The translations under genes were made by a program, and so were the position numbers. A DNA stretch of 64,000 nt from Melitaea cinxia (Eukaryota > Arthropoda > Insecta > Lepidoptera > Nymphalidae): contig NC_059409.1 of assembly GCF_905220565.1 (NCBI RefSeq), positions 16,238,549 to 16,302,548 of the forward strand. Direction: 5' to 3'. Below, piece after piece: positions 1-11,370 of the stretch. Each line of letters opens with the position of its first letter. The stretch's first letter is position 1. The notes below the pieces were generated by a model that saw only the letters and a list, made by a program, of their open reading frames with translations, did not search any database and was not told the origin of the DNA.

Positions 1-690
1 GTTCTTAGCGGACGTCTGCTAACTATAATCTACATCCCTGCCAAACTTTATCTTTGTCCAACCTGGATGGATAGACCATCCAGCGGTTTTGAGTTCTCGT
101 GATGAGTGAGTCAGTGACCTTTCTCTTTTATATATATATGGATAACGATGCATTATTTGGACACCTCCTCACCATCTATAGAGCATATATTTTAAATTTC
201 AAGTCTCTTACTTCAAAAACATAGGACTTTAATACAAACTTTCAACCCCCGTTTTACCCCGTTTTTAAGGGTCGAATTTTATAAAATCCATTCTTAGCGG
301 ATGTCTACGCTCTATAAGGAGCCTTCCTGCCAAATTTCAAGTATGTAGCTATTATAGTTTCGGAGATTTCGCGATGAGTGAGTCAGCCTACCATCCCCCG
401 TTTTAACCCCAAAAGGGAGTTAATTTCTAAAGATTCATTATTTGGACACCTTTTCACCATCTATAGAGCTTAAATTTTAAATTTCAAGTCTCTTACTTCA
501 AAAACATAGGACTTTCATACAAACTTCCAACCCCCGTTTTACCCCCTTAGGGGTCGAGTTTCGTAAAATCCGTTCTTAGCAGATGCCTACGTCTTATAAG
601 GAACCTACCTGCCAAATTTCAAGTTTGTAGGTGTTATAGTTTCGGAGATTTCGTGATGAGTGGGTGACCTTTCGCTTTTATATATATTAA
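1..690 (-). repeat. Helitron-like element with internal tandem units, cut by window start
   Basis: Near-copy of the element at 13054-14717. It has the same order of blocks: a unit ending in a T/A run, then roughly 250-bp units with a run of C flanked by GTTTTA, a block reading AAATTTCAAGTCTCTTACTT, and a block near GTTTCGGAGATTTCG. The sequence ends at a TTTTATATATATT run, as in the other copy. The end that would carry the terminal CTAG lies outside the window. No coding capacity is visible. Confidence 0.6.
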
Positions 691-1056
691 AATCATAACG
701 GTCACTTCCTACCACAAATAACGATGTCCAGAGATCTTATTGACGGGAGTCATCCAAGCGTCACTAGGACCCCTCTCAGTAATCTCTTAGCTTCCGGTTG
801 TCAGTTCAAGAGTAAAGTGCGTCGGTGGTCTTGCATAGATATAATGACAGAAAAGGGCTATAATACCTTAAGCATTTCAAGTGAGACGTGTCCACAATTG
901 GTCAATGGTTTGTACAAAACCATGAACAGATATTAGGTAACGTCGATTGAGGTTTGAATGCGACGTAGGCCATTGTGTAGTTATTCTTTTAAAACTGGAT
1001 GGTTTATGTTGATGTTTGTTCTAAAATGTTATGGACACTGTTCGTTTTGTAGGAAA
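691..1056. other. Unassigned single-copy stretch
   Basis: A 70-codon open frame runs at 724-936 (+), with no recognisable domain, splice partner or second copy in the window. Chance ORFs of this length are common here, so no gene is called. Confidence 0.3.
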
Positions 1057-1500
1057 ATAATTGTGTTTGCTCCCAAAAAAAAAACCGGCTTCAATTACTT
1101 CGACAAGTAATACAACACAAGTAGACGAAAAAATAGTCAAGTAAATACGCGCTATCAAAGATTACTCATAAAGTAATCATCAAATCTCAATAAAATTTAA
1201 ATGGGACCACATGACAAGTATTAACTTTTGATTTATAAAAGAAAAGTCAAAATTGGTGCACAAAGTAAAAAGTTATAATGTATAATACAAAAAACCGTCA
1301 AATAATACGCGTCATCAAAGATTACTCAAAACATACGTATCAGATCTCGATCATATTTAAATGAGACTACACGCCAAGCATTAGCTTTCGAATAAAGTAG
1401 TAAAATACGATTTAATAAAACGTAGGTCGATAAAAAAATAGTCAAGTAAATACGCATTATTAGATATAACTCGAAAAGTACTAGTCATATATCTCAATTA
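1057..1500 (-). repeat. Family A interspersed repeat, partial
   Basis: Starts at the family end AATTGTGTTTGCTC and runs through ACCGGCTTCAATTACTTCGA and AAATAGTCAAGTAAATACGC, then degrades into AT-rich DNA. This is the most frequent repeat in the window; see the fullest copy at 1858-2466. Confidence 0.7.
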
Positions 1501-1560
1501 ATATATTAATAAGCTAAGGTTATAACTAAGCTTATAAATAAGCTAAGGTTATATATATTT

Positions 1561-1846
1561 TAACTGAGGTAGGGCACAGCAGGAATTTCCTGCTCAAAAT
1601 ATTGAGCAGCCCGACTGGGGTAGTACCTCGACCTTACAGAAGATCACAGCAAAATAATACTGTTTTCAAGCAGTATTGTGTTCCTGTTGGTGAGTAAGGT
1701 GACCAGAGCTCCTGGGGGATTGGGGATTGGGTAAACAACGCGCTTGCGATGCTTCTGGTGTTGCAGGCGTCTATAAGCTACGGTAATCGCTTACCATCAG
1801 GTGAGCCGTATGCTTGTTTGCCGACCTAGTGACATTAAAAAAAAAA
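1561..1846 (+). repeat. Family B repeat, 285 bp, full-length copy
   Basis: One of three copies (also about 5375-5690 minus and 51411-51693 plus) that share both ends. The 5' end reads TAACTGAGGTAGGGCACAGC and the 3' end reads GCCGACCTAGTGACAT followed by an A run. The fixed 5' end and A-rich 3' end suggest a short non-autonomous retroposon (SINE-like or LINE-derived) rather than randomly truncated LINE copies. Confidence 0.7.
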
Positions 1847-1857
1847 TGTTTGCTTCT

Positions 1858-2466
1858 CTTTTTAACCGACTTCCAAAAAAGGAGGAGGTTCGCAATTCGA
1901 CTGTTTTTTTTTAATGTATGTTACATCAGAACTTTTGACCGCGTAGACCGATTTCGACAAATTTTATTTTAATCGAAAGGTGGTGTGTGCCAATTGGTCC
2001 CATTTAAATTTATTTGAGATCTACCATCTACTTTTCGAGTTATATCTAATAATGCGTTTTTACTTGACGCTTTTTTCGTCGACCTACGTTGTATTATACC
2101 GCATAACTTTCTACTGGATGTACCGATTTTGATAATTCTTTTTTTGTTGGAAAGGGGATATCCCTAGTTTGGTACCATGATAAGGAAACCAGTATCTGAT
2201 GATGGGATCCCAGATAAATCGAGGGAAACTCTCGAAAATCCGCAATAACTTTTTATTGGGTGTACTGATTTTGATAATTTTTAATTTAATCGAAAGCTGA
2301 TGTTTATCATGTGGTCACATAAATTTTATTGAGATCTGATAACTACTTTTTGAGTAATCTGTGATAACGCGTAGTTGCTTGACTATTTTTTCGTCGATAT
2401 ACATTGTATTACTTGTCGATGTAATTGAAATCGGTTTTTTTTCGTTTGCGAGCAAACACAATTATT
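1858..2466 (+). repeat. Family A interspersed repeat, near full length (about 605 bp)
   Basis: Left end AACCGACTTCCAAAAAAGG, right end GTTTGCGAGCAAACACAATT. The right end carries a perfect inverted repeat, GTTTGC-GA-GCAAAC. Both ends contain ACCGACTTC facing inward, so the termini are imperfect inverted repeats. Internal blocks recur twice within the unit (TGGTACCATGATAAGGAAAC; CGAAAATCCGCA). There is no ORF, so it is non-autonomous and of unknown class. Confidence 0.75.
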
Positions 2467-3119
2467 AGAAAAAAACCCCACAATTACTCCACATAAATTA
2501 CATAATTATATAAATTCCGGCATCCACAACTAAATAAAATATTATTACTTTACTGAACAAATGACCTCGTTACGTTTCTTGTAACGCCATCTATCGGAAC
2601 CAATAGGGTTCCGATTGATGACGTAACGATGTTTTCTAATAACGCCACCTTAGATAGATAGATGGCGTTATTTGATTTGTTTATTTACTATTTGATATGG
2701 TATCAATCTTTTTCTTAGACTAGTAAGCCCTTTTTTGTGCCTATTTAGACAGTCGATCTGAAGGAGTAAGGGCCAGTCGTGCATCGGAGCTGACACAGAC
2801 TTTTTTATAATTAATCTTCGACCTTTTAAAAATATAATAAAATAGTAATATTAATAATCAAAGTAGATGATCTAGGAGTAAAGTTTTCAGTGCAACATAC
2901 TCGTAGTCAGAGTAATTTATATCATTAAACTTTATATGCATTTATGAGATTGCCACATTCATATTTAGTTTAAAAATAATTTCTATATATTATAGTAGTC
3001 GATTATTCCACTTCTCCAAGATCAAATGTTTTTGAAACTTTTATAAACAAATGTCGCCGCTATGCCGACATCTCATCAGCAAAAACAAACTTATACCTAT
3101 GTTCTGTGATGTTATTGTT
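2467..3119. other. AT-rich DNA without a gene
   Basis: Contains the GCCATCTATCG motif and its complement near 2588-2665, a motif seen near several Helitron-like pieces here (8725, 8821, 46990). Nothing else is recognised. Confidence 0.4.
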
Positions 3120-3245
3120 TCGGTGTAACGGAATTCCTCGCGTGCGAGTCGACTGGCGCCAATCCTGTTTGTATAGCAGATCAACAGGCGCGGCTTGCGT
3201 CAGCGTCGCTTTGTGTTGTCGCTTTATGTTTAGTACCTGGGTGAC
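3120..3245 (+). repeat. Family G GC-rich block, copy 1
   Basis: GC-rich island in AT-rich DNA that shares GTGCGAGTCGACT and GTCAGCGTCGCTTTGT with the complement of 46590-46745. More distant copies lie at 33490-33625 and 55500-55625 (minus). The shared core is a GGCG-GGCTTG-GTCAGC block after a CAAT-containing spacer. It may be promoter or first-exon sequence of an amplified locus; function unknown. Confidence 0.5.
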
Positions 3246-3984
3246 AAATCGTGTTTTTTGAAATCATATTTAAATACGAATTACATATTAATAAAATATG
3301 AATGATATATTCCGATTTTACCCACATAATAATTAAAAAAATGAACTGGTTATTTAAATAAAAAATCATGAGTAAAATTAGAAAAAAGGAAAAAAATAAT
3401 AATAGAAATAAGATTCAGACATGGATATTTGAACCGTGGTCTTTATATATATACATATATAGATATATACAACAATTGCTCATTTAATAGTGTTAGTTCC
3501 AACCAAAAAATGAAGTGGATAAAAAGTTAATTGTATATTACAATATTTTGCTATACTTATACTGTGTTAATATTTACCTCAATAACAAAAGTATATCTGT
3601 CTCATTCTAATAGGTAGTAATATACATATTAAAATGAGTACAGAGATAATTTCATTGAGTTCAATATTTTACGTTATCAGTTTTCGTGACGTCATCAAGC
3701 TCCGCCTTGCTGTCTCACTGCTCCAATGCTGCAGCTACGCTGCTCCAATTCGGGTTGGCGAAATTCAAAAGATACTTCGACTTAATTCATTACACATCAT
3801 CGACATGTCTATAATAGCTTTTTAATTATATGTTCTCGTTAAATTTAAATGTTTTCACTGTAAGGACTATCAGAATAAATTTGAAATAACCAAGTTAGTG
3901 ATGATAAAAGTATCACCACTATCGCGACACAATTACTTAGATCAAATACATAAGAATAGGTTCTTATGTATTTGATCTTAATAA
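3246..3984. other. AT-rich DNA without a gene
   Basis: Short open frames on both strands lack domain or splice support. A 20-bp inverted repeat (AGATCAAATACATAAGAA and its complement) at about 3938-3980 borders the next family A copy. Confidence 0.35.
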
Positions 3985-4585
3985 TTGTGTTTGCTGGCTA
4001 ACGAAAAAATAACCGACTTCAATTACATCCACAAGTAAGACAACATAAGTAGACAAATAAAATAGTCAAGTAAATACGCGCTATTAAAGATTACTCAAAA
4101 AGTATTCATTAAGTCTCAATAAAATTTAAATGGGACCACATGACAAGTATCCGCTTTCGATTAAAAGAAGAATCTAAACAATTTTTAATATCATATCAAA
4201 AGAATCATCAAAAATTTTTATAAAGAATAAACTACCACCCTAGCTAATACACATCACTACGTTAAAGTTCATGTGGCCACGTTACTTCCTTTGATCGTAA
4301 TTCACTGAAGTAGTTTTACCTAATTCAGATAGATGGCGTTGGACATCTGACGTTTCCACATAGTACGCGCCGTCGCATAAATACGCGTCATCACAGATTA
4401 CTAAAAAAGTAGTCATTATGTCTCGATCTTATTCAAATGGGACCACATGACAAGTACTAGCTTTTGATTTATGAAGATGGGCATACATGACATGCAACAC
4501 CATTCAATTAAAAAAAAAATCATCGAAATCGGTCCAAGCAGTCAAAAGTTTTGAAGCAACATACATACATTAAAAAAAATTATAA
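3985..4585 (-). repeat. Family A interspersed repeat
   Basis: Begins AATTGTGTTTGCTGGCTAAC, continues with ACCGACTTCAATTACATCCA and ends near ACATACATTAAAAAAAAT. It is diverged, and part of its middle is replaced by unrelated AT-rich DNA near 4200-4330. Confidence 0.65.
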
Positions 4586-4595
4586 CCGAATTGTG

Positions 4596-4715
4596 GCGAC
4601 AGAACGCCATTATATACCCTGACTATTACGAGAAGCCATTGAAATTACTAAATATAGTAATATCAATAGGAAAGATGGGTTGCAACTAACGTGGGTGTGG
4701 CATCCAGTGATTAGG
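4596..4715 (+). pseudogene. Penelope-like element fragment (C-terminal coding end)
   Basis: One forward frame reads LLREAIEITKYSNINRKDG and then a Trp-containing tail. This matches the REAIEI-K-N-NR-DG motif that closes the GIY-YIG endonuclease part of Penelope-like retroelements, and the fragment at 39545-39680 carries the same motif. There is an in-frame stop upstream and no reverse transcriptase nearby, so it is a short dead remnant. Confidence 0.55.
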
Positions 4716-5329
4716 TTATGAAGAGTTATAAACAATTTCTACGTGACATTGGCGAAATCATCTGTGCTCATTTGGCACTATTGAAAGCCATTAATCAAAA
4801 AGAAGAAGAAGAAGAAGTTATAAACAATTGGCGAATCGATACTGTGAGTGTTGTCTGTAAAACACGGGATCGAGTGTCGAATGTGCGCAAAGCAAAGGAC
4901 AATGGTAGGGGTGAACATGATAATGGTAGTGGTTACCAGTGTTTACGCAGCAAATGAATTAGAAAGGAGGTAGTCCGATATGGACACTGCTAAAGCCATC
5001 GAGATCTACCCGCAAATTTCAGTCTCGTGACCAAGATATTTGCAGTTAATGTCGACTTTTTGAATTATTTGTATATCAGTGTTTGAACATTTGTATATGT
5101 GATTGATGGAATAATATGAGCTATATTAACTTGATTCTTAATCATAACAAACGTCTGATATGCAGCGAGGGTTTAGGTGGCAGGTCTTGATTACATTTTC
5201 CCAGCTATATTTATTTTATAAACTTTTTAAATGTAAGTACACCTTGTTATGTTTTTATAATTGCAATTTTTTTTTTATTACAACGTGTGGTTCATTTATG
5301 CTACATGATTAAATTTATTAATTTTTAAC
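4716..5329. other. Unassigned stretch
   Basis: Holds a 79-codon open frame (4718-4957, +) with a short Glu run from a GAA repeat. No domain or second copy was found, and the frame starts right after the Penelope fragment, so it may be flanking chance sequence. Confidence 0.3.
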
Positions 5330-5374
5330 TGACTTCCAAAAAAGGAGGAGGTTCTCAATTCGATTGTATTTTTT

Positions 5375-5690
5375 TTTTTATGTCACCAGGTCGGCAAACA
5401 AGCGTACGGCTCACCTGATGGTAAGCGATTACCGTAGCTTATAGACGCCTGCAACACCAGAGGCATCGCAAGCGCGTTGCCGACCCAATCCCCAACCCCC
5501 CAGGAGCTCTGGTCACCTTACTCACCAACAGGAACACAATACTGCTTGAAAACAGTATTATTTAGCTGTGATCTTCTGTAAGGTCGAGGTACTACCCCAG
5601 TCGGGCTGCTCCAGATTTTGAGCAGGAAATTCCTGCTGTGCCCTACCTCAGTTTGCTGTGCCCTACCTCAGTTAAACCCTACCTCAGTTT
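5375..5690 (-). repeat. Family B repeat inserted in a family A fragment
   Basis: Reverse copy of the 285-bp repeat with its terminal GCCCTACCTCAGTT motif reiterated three times at the end. It interrupts a family A fragment whose left part (GGAGGAGGTTCTCAATTCGA) ends near 5370 and whose right part resumes as TTTTTTAATGTATGTTAC at about 5690. Confidence 0.7.
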
Positions 5691-5989
5691 TTTTAATGTA
5701 TGTTACTTAATAATAATATTGCTGCCAAACAGAGAGAAAACTGCGGAAAAAATAACTAAGCCAGTGACAACGCTACATCGTTTTTGGTGGTAAGCTAAAA
5801 CACTGTGTCTGTATGTGTAATATCGCGCTAAAAGAACCTAATGTACATTACAATTATTATTACCTACATATCCTAACTGTATTTTCTAAGTCCTTTTCTG
5901 TGCCTGAAGATTGTCTTGAAGAGGTCACCGTTCTAGGGACAAGATCGCGTTTGTTAATACTTCTTTGAACGTTACTATTATTATTTTAC

Positions 5990-6287
5990 TTTTACGCTGT
6001 TACGGCAGTAAGAATATAGCCATCCCCTTTCTTACCGTGGATGTCGAAAGAGGCGACTAAGGGATAACACAGTTCCACTACCACCTTAGAACCTAAAAAG
6101 CCGACCGATGGCGGGATAACTATCCAACTGCTGGCTTTGAAATACACAGGCCGAAGACGGGCAGCAGAGTCTTCGGTGCGACAAAGCCAGCCCTGCGGTC
6201 ACCAGCCCGCCTGCCCAGCTATATACAACGGCCTATGTCCAGCAGTGGACTGCAATAGGCTGAAATGATGATGATGAAAATGGTGTT
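5990..6287 (+). mobile_element. Non-LTR retroelement 3' end with (GAT)n tail
   Basis: Ends in CCAGCAGTGGACTGCAATAG followed by GATGATGATGA. The same 3' region occurs reversed at 9286-9621 and 35622-35952, and in part at 61165-61250. It carries the shared blocks CGGGCAGCAG and AAAGCCAGC. The short tail repeat and shared 3' end mark it as the 3' UTR of a LINE, 5'-truncated here. Confidence 0.7.
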
Positions 6288-6554
6288 ACACGTACAGCTA
6301 TAACTATCCATGACGCATGAATTTTTAACCATAAAACAAAAAAGAAAACAAGAAATTATTCTAACGCAACCTTTTTTGAATTTATTCCAGATGACCGTCG
6401 TAGGCGTCAGGCACACGTCTGGTAGCAGCGGCAGAAGAACCTCGCCTGCACGTGCGCTGAACCGACGACACGCGCGGGACAGCGACACACTGATTACGGT
6501 AAATGCTAGAAGTTGTTAATATATATATGCACAAGGAACTAATTACGAACATTT

Positions 6555-6870
6555 AATTTTCTATATATATAAAAATTTCGTGTAACAGTGTTTGTTAGCA
6601 ATAAACTCCGAAACTACTGAACCAATTTTTATCAAATTTTGTAAGCATATGTGATTTGGTTCGACTTGGGAGATAGGGTATTTTTTACCTCAATATTGGT
6701 TATTGCAAACTAAATGTTTAGTATACGACTTTAGTGTGTAGTTACCGGTTTGTTCTATAAAATCCTAATAGATTACGGTTTCGCGTATGTCCGGTAGATG
6801 GCGGCGTATTTCTATTTCTAGATTATAGATGGCGCGTTTGAATAGAGAATTTACATATCTAGATAAATAA
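6555..6870 (+). repeat. Helitron-like fragment
   Basis: Begins CTATATATATAAAAATTTCG and continues with AACTCCGAAACTACTGAACC, the usual 5' portion of this Helitron group (compare 46787-46960 and 59625-59800). It includes a TAGATGGCGGCG motif near 6795. No hairpin plus CTAG end is visible before 6870. Confidence 0.45.
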
Positions 6871-7385
6871 AAATGGAGGTTGCTAAGCCACCAATTCGGC
6901 TAATTTATTTTTTGTATGTTCTTTGATCTGATTTGATGAGATAATTACTGACCCACAGCAACGTGTGGCTTGGTCAGCTAGTGTACCTATATATTTCACA
7001 CTTAGTATGTTAAGTGGGTTAATTATTTTTTTTTTAATGTTGCGTGATTTTAATTGCAGGATTCGCGGCGGAGACTGCAGATGTTCAGCACTGCGACAAC
7101 TGGACGGAACGACAGAACGGAGCAGGCGACACTCTACACTACTGACCGAAGTTAATTTATTAATATTACTTATTGATAACTTTTAAGGGGGTGATAGACG
7201 TGCGAGTTCGCGAACTTGTGGCTCGACGACCTTTTTCGCTCGTGTGTCACCCTAAGTACGCGTACTTTAAAACCGCCGAGTAAGTTCGTTGGCGATCTGA
7301 GAAGTTTGAAATTTTGCTCGTAACCCGCCTACGCTCGTGCGTGTGGCAGCACTGCGAGCCGCAAGCCGCCAATATTAACTGACTT

Positions 7386-8008
7386 CCAATAATTGTGTTT
7401 GCTCGCAAACGAAAAAAAACCGACTTCAATTACATCGACAAGTAATACAACGTAGATCGACGAAAAAATAGTCAAGCAACTACGCGTTATCAAAGATTAC
7501 TCAAAAAGTAGTTATCAGATCTCAATAAAATTTATATGTGACCACATGATAAACATCAGCTTTTGACTAAATTAAAAATTATTAAAATCGGTACACCCAG
7601 TAAAAAGTTATTGCGGATTTTCGAGAGTTTCCCTCGATTTATCTGGGATCCCATCATCAGATCCTGGTTTCCTTATCATGGTACCAAACTAAGGATATCC
7701 GCTTTCCAACAAAAAAAGAATTATCCAAATCGGTACATCCAGCAGAAAGTTATGCGGTATAATACAACGTAGGTCGACGAAAAAAGCGTTAAGTAAAAAC
7801 GCATTATTAGATATAACTCGAAAAGTAGTTGTTAGATCTCAAATAAATTTAAATGGGACCAATTGGCACACACCACCTTTTGATTAAAACAAAATTTATC
7901 GAAATCGGTCACCCGGTCAAAAGTTCTGATGTATCATACATAAAAAAAATAAAAAATAAAAATAAAAATACAGTCGAATTGAGAACCTCCTCCTTTTTTG
8001 GAAGTCGG
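7386..8008 (-). repeat. Family A repeat, near full length
   Basis: Starts AATTGTGTTTGCTCGCAAAC and ends CTCCTTTTTTGGAAGTCGGT. It is the reverse of the copy at 1858-2466, with all internal blocks present. It abuts a second copy in the opposite direction (8009-8246), forming a head-to-head palindrome. Confidence 0.75.
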
Positions 8009-8246
8009 TTAAAAAAGGAGGAGGTTCTCAATTCGATTAAGAGCCTTAGAACTTTTGGCTGGGTGGACCGATTTCCATGATTTTTTTAATCAAAAGGTTT
8101 TGTGTGTCGTGTGTTCCCATTTGAATTTGATTACGATCTAATAAGTAGTTTTTGTGTTATATCTAATAATGCGTATTATGTGACTGTTTTTTCGTTTATC
8201 TACGATGTGTTACTTGTCGATGTAATTGAAATCGGTTTTTTTTAAA
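8009..8246 (+). repeat. Family A repeat, shortened, inverted against its neighbour
   Basis: Begins AAAAAAGGAGGAGGTTCTCA and ends GATGTAATTGAAATCGGTTT. It lacks the central third of the family. With 7386-8008 it forms a long inverted repeat. Confidence 0.7.
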
Positions 8247-8509
8247 TACAATTATGCTTCGCTAGTCCGTGGATGCGGAACGGTTGTAGTGTAGATATAT
8301 GTAATTATTATTACTTTTGATTGAGAAATTACTCAAAATGAATTATTTCAGAACTTCGTCTTTTTTTGGTTTTTAAAATGTAATAATATAATAATAATAA
8401 TATTAATAATAATAATTGTTTACTTGCAAGAACTTGATGTTGAAGTTGTACAAGATTAACATCAGTATATATGTATAGTCCAAACATGTTCTACCTTACG
8501 GTGTGCAAA

Positions 8510-9147
8510 TCTATACTAATATTATAAATAGGTAAAGTTTATAACTTTGTTTGTATGTAGGGGGTAATCTTCGCAAATACTGATCCGATCATGAAAATTC
8601 TTTCACCAACAGAAAGTTACACTACTCAGGAGTGACATAGGTTATATTTTATTGTAATTGAACAAAAAATTTAGTAAATAAGAAAAAGATTAAAATATAA
8701 TATCAAAATGGTAAATAAACTAGCGCCATCTATCGCTATTAGAAAACAATTTATTAGTCTTTCGACGTTATTAATTTAGTTTTATTTTAGTTTATGGACG
8801 ACGTTTTCTCGATTTTTGATAGATGGCGTTGGAGGAACATATAGGTTTAGGTTTAAAGAATATTTATTTTCTCATTGAAAACACACAGTCACTTACATGA
8901 GAAACTATCAACATATTATGTGGGTAAAAATATAAAAATTGTCCAGCAGTTCACAGATACATTACGATTATTTGTTTAAGTGCTATAGTTCTTTAAAGTA
9001 TGTTATTTGGTTCTGTAATTTAAAATAATAAAAACACTGGAGCAACATATTATTTATTTAATTGCTATAAAATTTGTTCTTTAAAGTATGTTATTTGGTT
9101 AATATAATAATAAATAATGCCCAAAGAAGTGGGCACGGGTCGGCTAG
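8510..9147 (+). mobile_element. Non-autonomous Helitron, 638 bp
   Basis: Starts TCTATACTAATATTATAAAT directly after A. It ends with the inverted repeat TGCCC-AAAGAAGT-GGGCA, a short spacer and CTAG, followed by T. This fits insertion between A and T with a 5' TC, 3' hairpin and CTRR end, as established for Helitrons. No Rep/helicase coding is present. Confidence 0.75.
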
Positions 9148-9285
9148 TATTAAATATTAACGTGGTTCAATACAATATTTTTAACATTAACTGTAGATTA
9201 TTTATCACTGAATTATTTACAAATTATTAAACTATTTATAGATTATTAATATATTATATATCTAATTTCTTCCTAAATATTTATA

Positions 9286-9621
9286 CATTCATCATTACTG
9301 CCTATACAGTCCACTGCTGGACATAGGCCTCCACAAGTTTACGTCAAAAATAACGTGAACTCATGTGTTTTGCCCATAGTCACCACGCTGGGCAGGCGGG
9401 TTGGTGACCGCAGTACTGGCTTTGTCGCACCAAAGACGCTGCTGCCCGTCTTCAGCCTGTGTATTTCAAAGCCAGCAGTTGGATGGTTATCCCGCCATCG
9501 GTCGGCTTCTTAAGTTCCGAGGTGGTTGTGGAACCTTGTTATCCCTTAGTCGCCTCTTACGACACCCACGGGAAGAGACCCCTCTCTGGCTAAATTCTTT
9601 AGTGCCGTAGCCACACAGCAC
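9286..9621 (-). mobile_element. Non-LTR retroelement 3' region, reverse copy
   Basis: Reverse complement of the LINE 3' end at 5990-6287: starts with an ATCATTACTGCC tail and CAGTCCACTGCTGGACATAG, and ends GTAGCCACACAGCAC. An open frame across it (9401-9610) is a shadow of the repeat and is not called. Confidence 0.7.
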
Positions 9622-10524
9622 ATTTATACATTATTAATATGTAATACAATTTCTTCCTAAAACTATATTTATTTGTTTATTTATTTACTTATAAGGAATG
9701 GTACACAGCACAGAAAAAATTATAAAATAAACAAGAATGAAATATAATCAAAATGGCCAATTACGACTATCCATCCGTTTAAAACTTAAATTAAACGTGA
9801 AAAAAAAATAGGAAAAACAAAAAAAAAACTAACTAATTTTCATATTATACCTATAAATAACTATAATTAATATTACCATAATTGATATGTTTCTTAGATG
9901 TCACTTTTAATTAACTATCTCTAAGGTCGTTAAATTAATATCCTAAATTCCGTAATACGATACAATTCGATAAGTGATACGATATAATTCCTAAATAACA
10001 CAAAGCTCTCGACAACATCGCAATACAGAATGAGTAAGCTTCACGTGTGTCACCGAGACGTCGAGCCGAGTAAGTACGCGATCTTAAAAACCGCGTACTT
10101 TAAGTTCGCACGTTTATCAGCCCCTTTAGTTATAAGGCGGTAGTACAATTTTCTGTATTTAGTTTTATGGTTTGTTTTTAATTAATTATTAGTCGCTGAC
10201 TTGTTTGAATATTACTTATTAAAAAATATTAGTTAAAGTGGATAAGTTATTAGTGGTAGTGCAATTTTCTGTATTATTTAATTGAGTATTAGTCATTAGT
10301 CCTCTTTCGTAAGTATTTCTACTTAGTACTTCAATAATAACTACAAATGACATATGAAATTATTAAATAAGTCTAGGATATAATGTTTGTTTTAAATTAA
10401 TAATAGCAAATATTTCAACATATTCCTAGTATAATTGAAATTGAAGTCTTGAATCAAGCTCTGTAACACATTTGTCTTTTGGTAAAGATGAGACTATTTC
10501 ATCCTAGGATTGTCCGAACACATT
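9622..10524. other. AT-rich DNA; includes GC-rich block at 10030-10134
   Basis: Mostly AT-rich with an A-run near 9800-9830. The block at 10030-10134 contains TAAGTACGCGATC and mirrors 7195-7280; it may be the right end of a TIR element starting at 7186. No gene seen. Confidence 0.35.
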
Positions 10525-10667
10525 TACGCTTCAGCCTATAATATCCTACTACTGGGCATAGGCCTCTTTCCCCATGTAGGAGAAGGATCAGAGCTTAATC
10601 CACCACGCTGCTCCAATGCAGGTTGGCGGATATATTCTCTACTATGAGTACCGATCGCTATCATGTC
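10525..10667 (-). repeat. SINE 3' body fragment
   Basis: Reads CTTCAGCCTATAATATCCTA, GGGCATAGGCCTCTTTCC and ACCGATCGCTATCATGT. This is the reverse of the 3' two-thirds of the SINE at 22612-22922. The tRNA-like head is missing. Confidence 0.65.
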
Positions 10668-10744
10668 CGAAGACATGCATTTTGGTAACTCTGAGGTGTT
10701 TATAGAGTTCCGAAGGCTTCATCTTCTTCATCTTCGTCAACTTC

Positions 10745-11370
10745 ATCCCAAATCTGTTTTTTTTTTTTATACATAGATAGGCTGGCGTTTGACCGCTATT
10801 TCACCTGATGATAAGTGAAAATGCGGTCTAAGATGGAGCACGCTTACCTAGAAGTAACCTATTCACTCGCGACTTAAAGATCCCCAGGTCATAGCTTTCA
10901 GGAAACACAGACGCTGGTAGAGAGTTCCATTCTTTGGCCGTACGGATCAAGAATGTACTAGCGAATCGCTTAGTGCGTATAGGGGGAATGTCAACCATAT
11001 AAGGGTGACGTAACGCAGAGCGTCTGGTTGTACGATGATGGAAGGGGGAGGGGGGAATCAGGTCATGGAGTTCTTGCGCACACTCTCCGAAGTGTATCCG
11101 ATAAAAAACCGACAGGCCGGCCACCCTACGCTGATGATGTAAGCTTTGCAGCTTTGTGGCGACCAGTGCATCGTCACCGATGAGCCTCCTGGCTCGTCTC
11201 TCAATTGATTCAAGAAGCCCCAGCTGGTACGTGGCTGAGCCATCCCAAAGATGAGAGCAGTACTCCATGCATGATCGAACTTGTGCTTGATATATATCCG
11301 TAAATAGAGTTGAAGGGTCAGCTAAATGTGCTAAGTATTCCGAGCGATAACCTCAATAACTTTATGACGT
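10745..11370 (-). mobile_element. LINE fragment, C-terminal end of reverse transcriptase ORF and 3' UTR
   Basis: The open frame from about 11353 down to the stop at 10828 includes MEYCSHLWDGS, LESIERRARRLIGD and KEWNSLPASVFP, then FKSRVNRLL. This is the thumb and C-terminal tail typical of the CR1/Jockey-type LINEs of insects. It is followed by a short 3' UTR with TCACTTATCATCAGGTGA and an A run at 10756-10770. The catalytic RT core and endonuclease are absent (5' truncation). The exact clade is inferred, not proven. Confidence 0.75.

Larger units (their letters stand above)
5705..7160 (+). pseudogene. Broken bZIP-family locus (fragment plus two exon-like blocks)
   Basis: Three pieces lie in the same order as at the bZIP locus near 50 kb. 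At 5708-5750 a stretch encodes NNIAAKQ, the bZIP basic-region core. At about 6377-6499 is block p, CGACACGCGCGGGACAG through CTGATTACG, preceded by CAG and followed by GTAAAT. At about 7058-7160 is block q, starting GATTCGCGGCGGAG after TTGCAG. Blocks p and q match 49850-49914 and 49627-49726 on the minus strand. The leucine zipper is missing and a LINE end lies between the bZIP fragment and block p, so the locus is dead or rearranged. The p-q join stays open in one frame; whether it is coding is unknown. Confidence 0.5.
7186..10134. mobile_element. Possible TIR transposon bounded by GGGG-TGATA ends
   Basis: The left end reads GGGGGTGATAGACGTGCGAG after TTAA. The complement of the right end reads AGGGGCTGATAAACGTGCGA. 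Both ends continue into GC-rich blocks containing TTCGCGAACT or GAACTTAAAGTACGCG. The interior is entirely other repeats, so this may be one old element filled by insertions or two solitary ends. No transposase was found. Confidence 0.3.

Noticed and set aside
724..936. 70-codon ORF as a gene
   Set aside because: No domain, splice partner or copy; its length is expected by chance.
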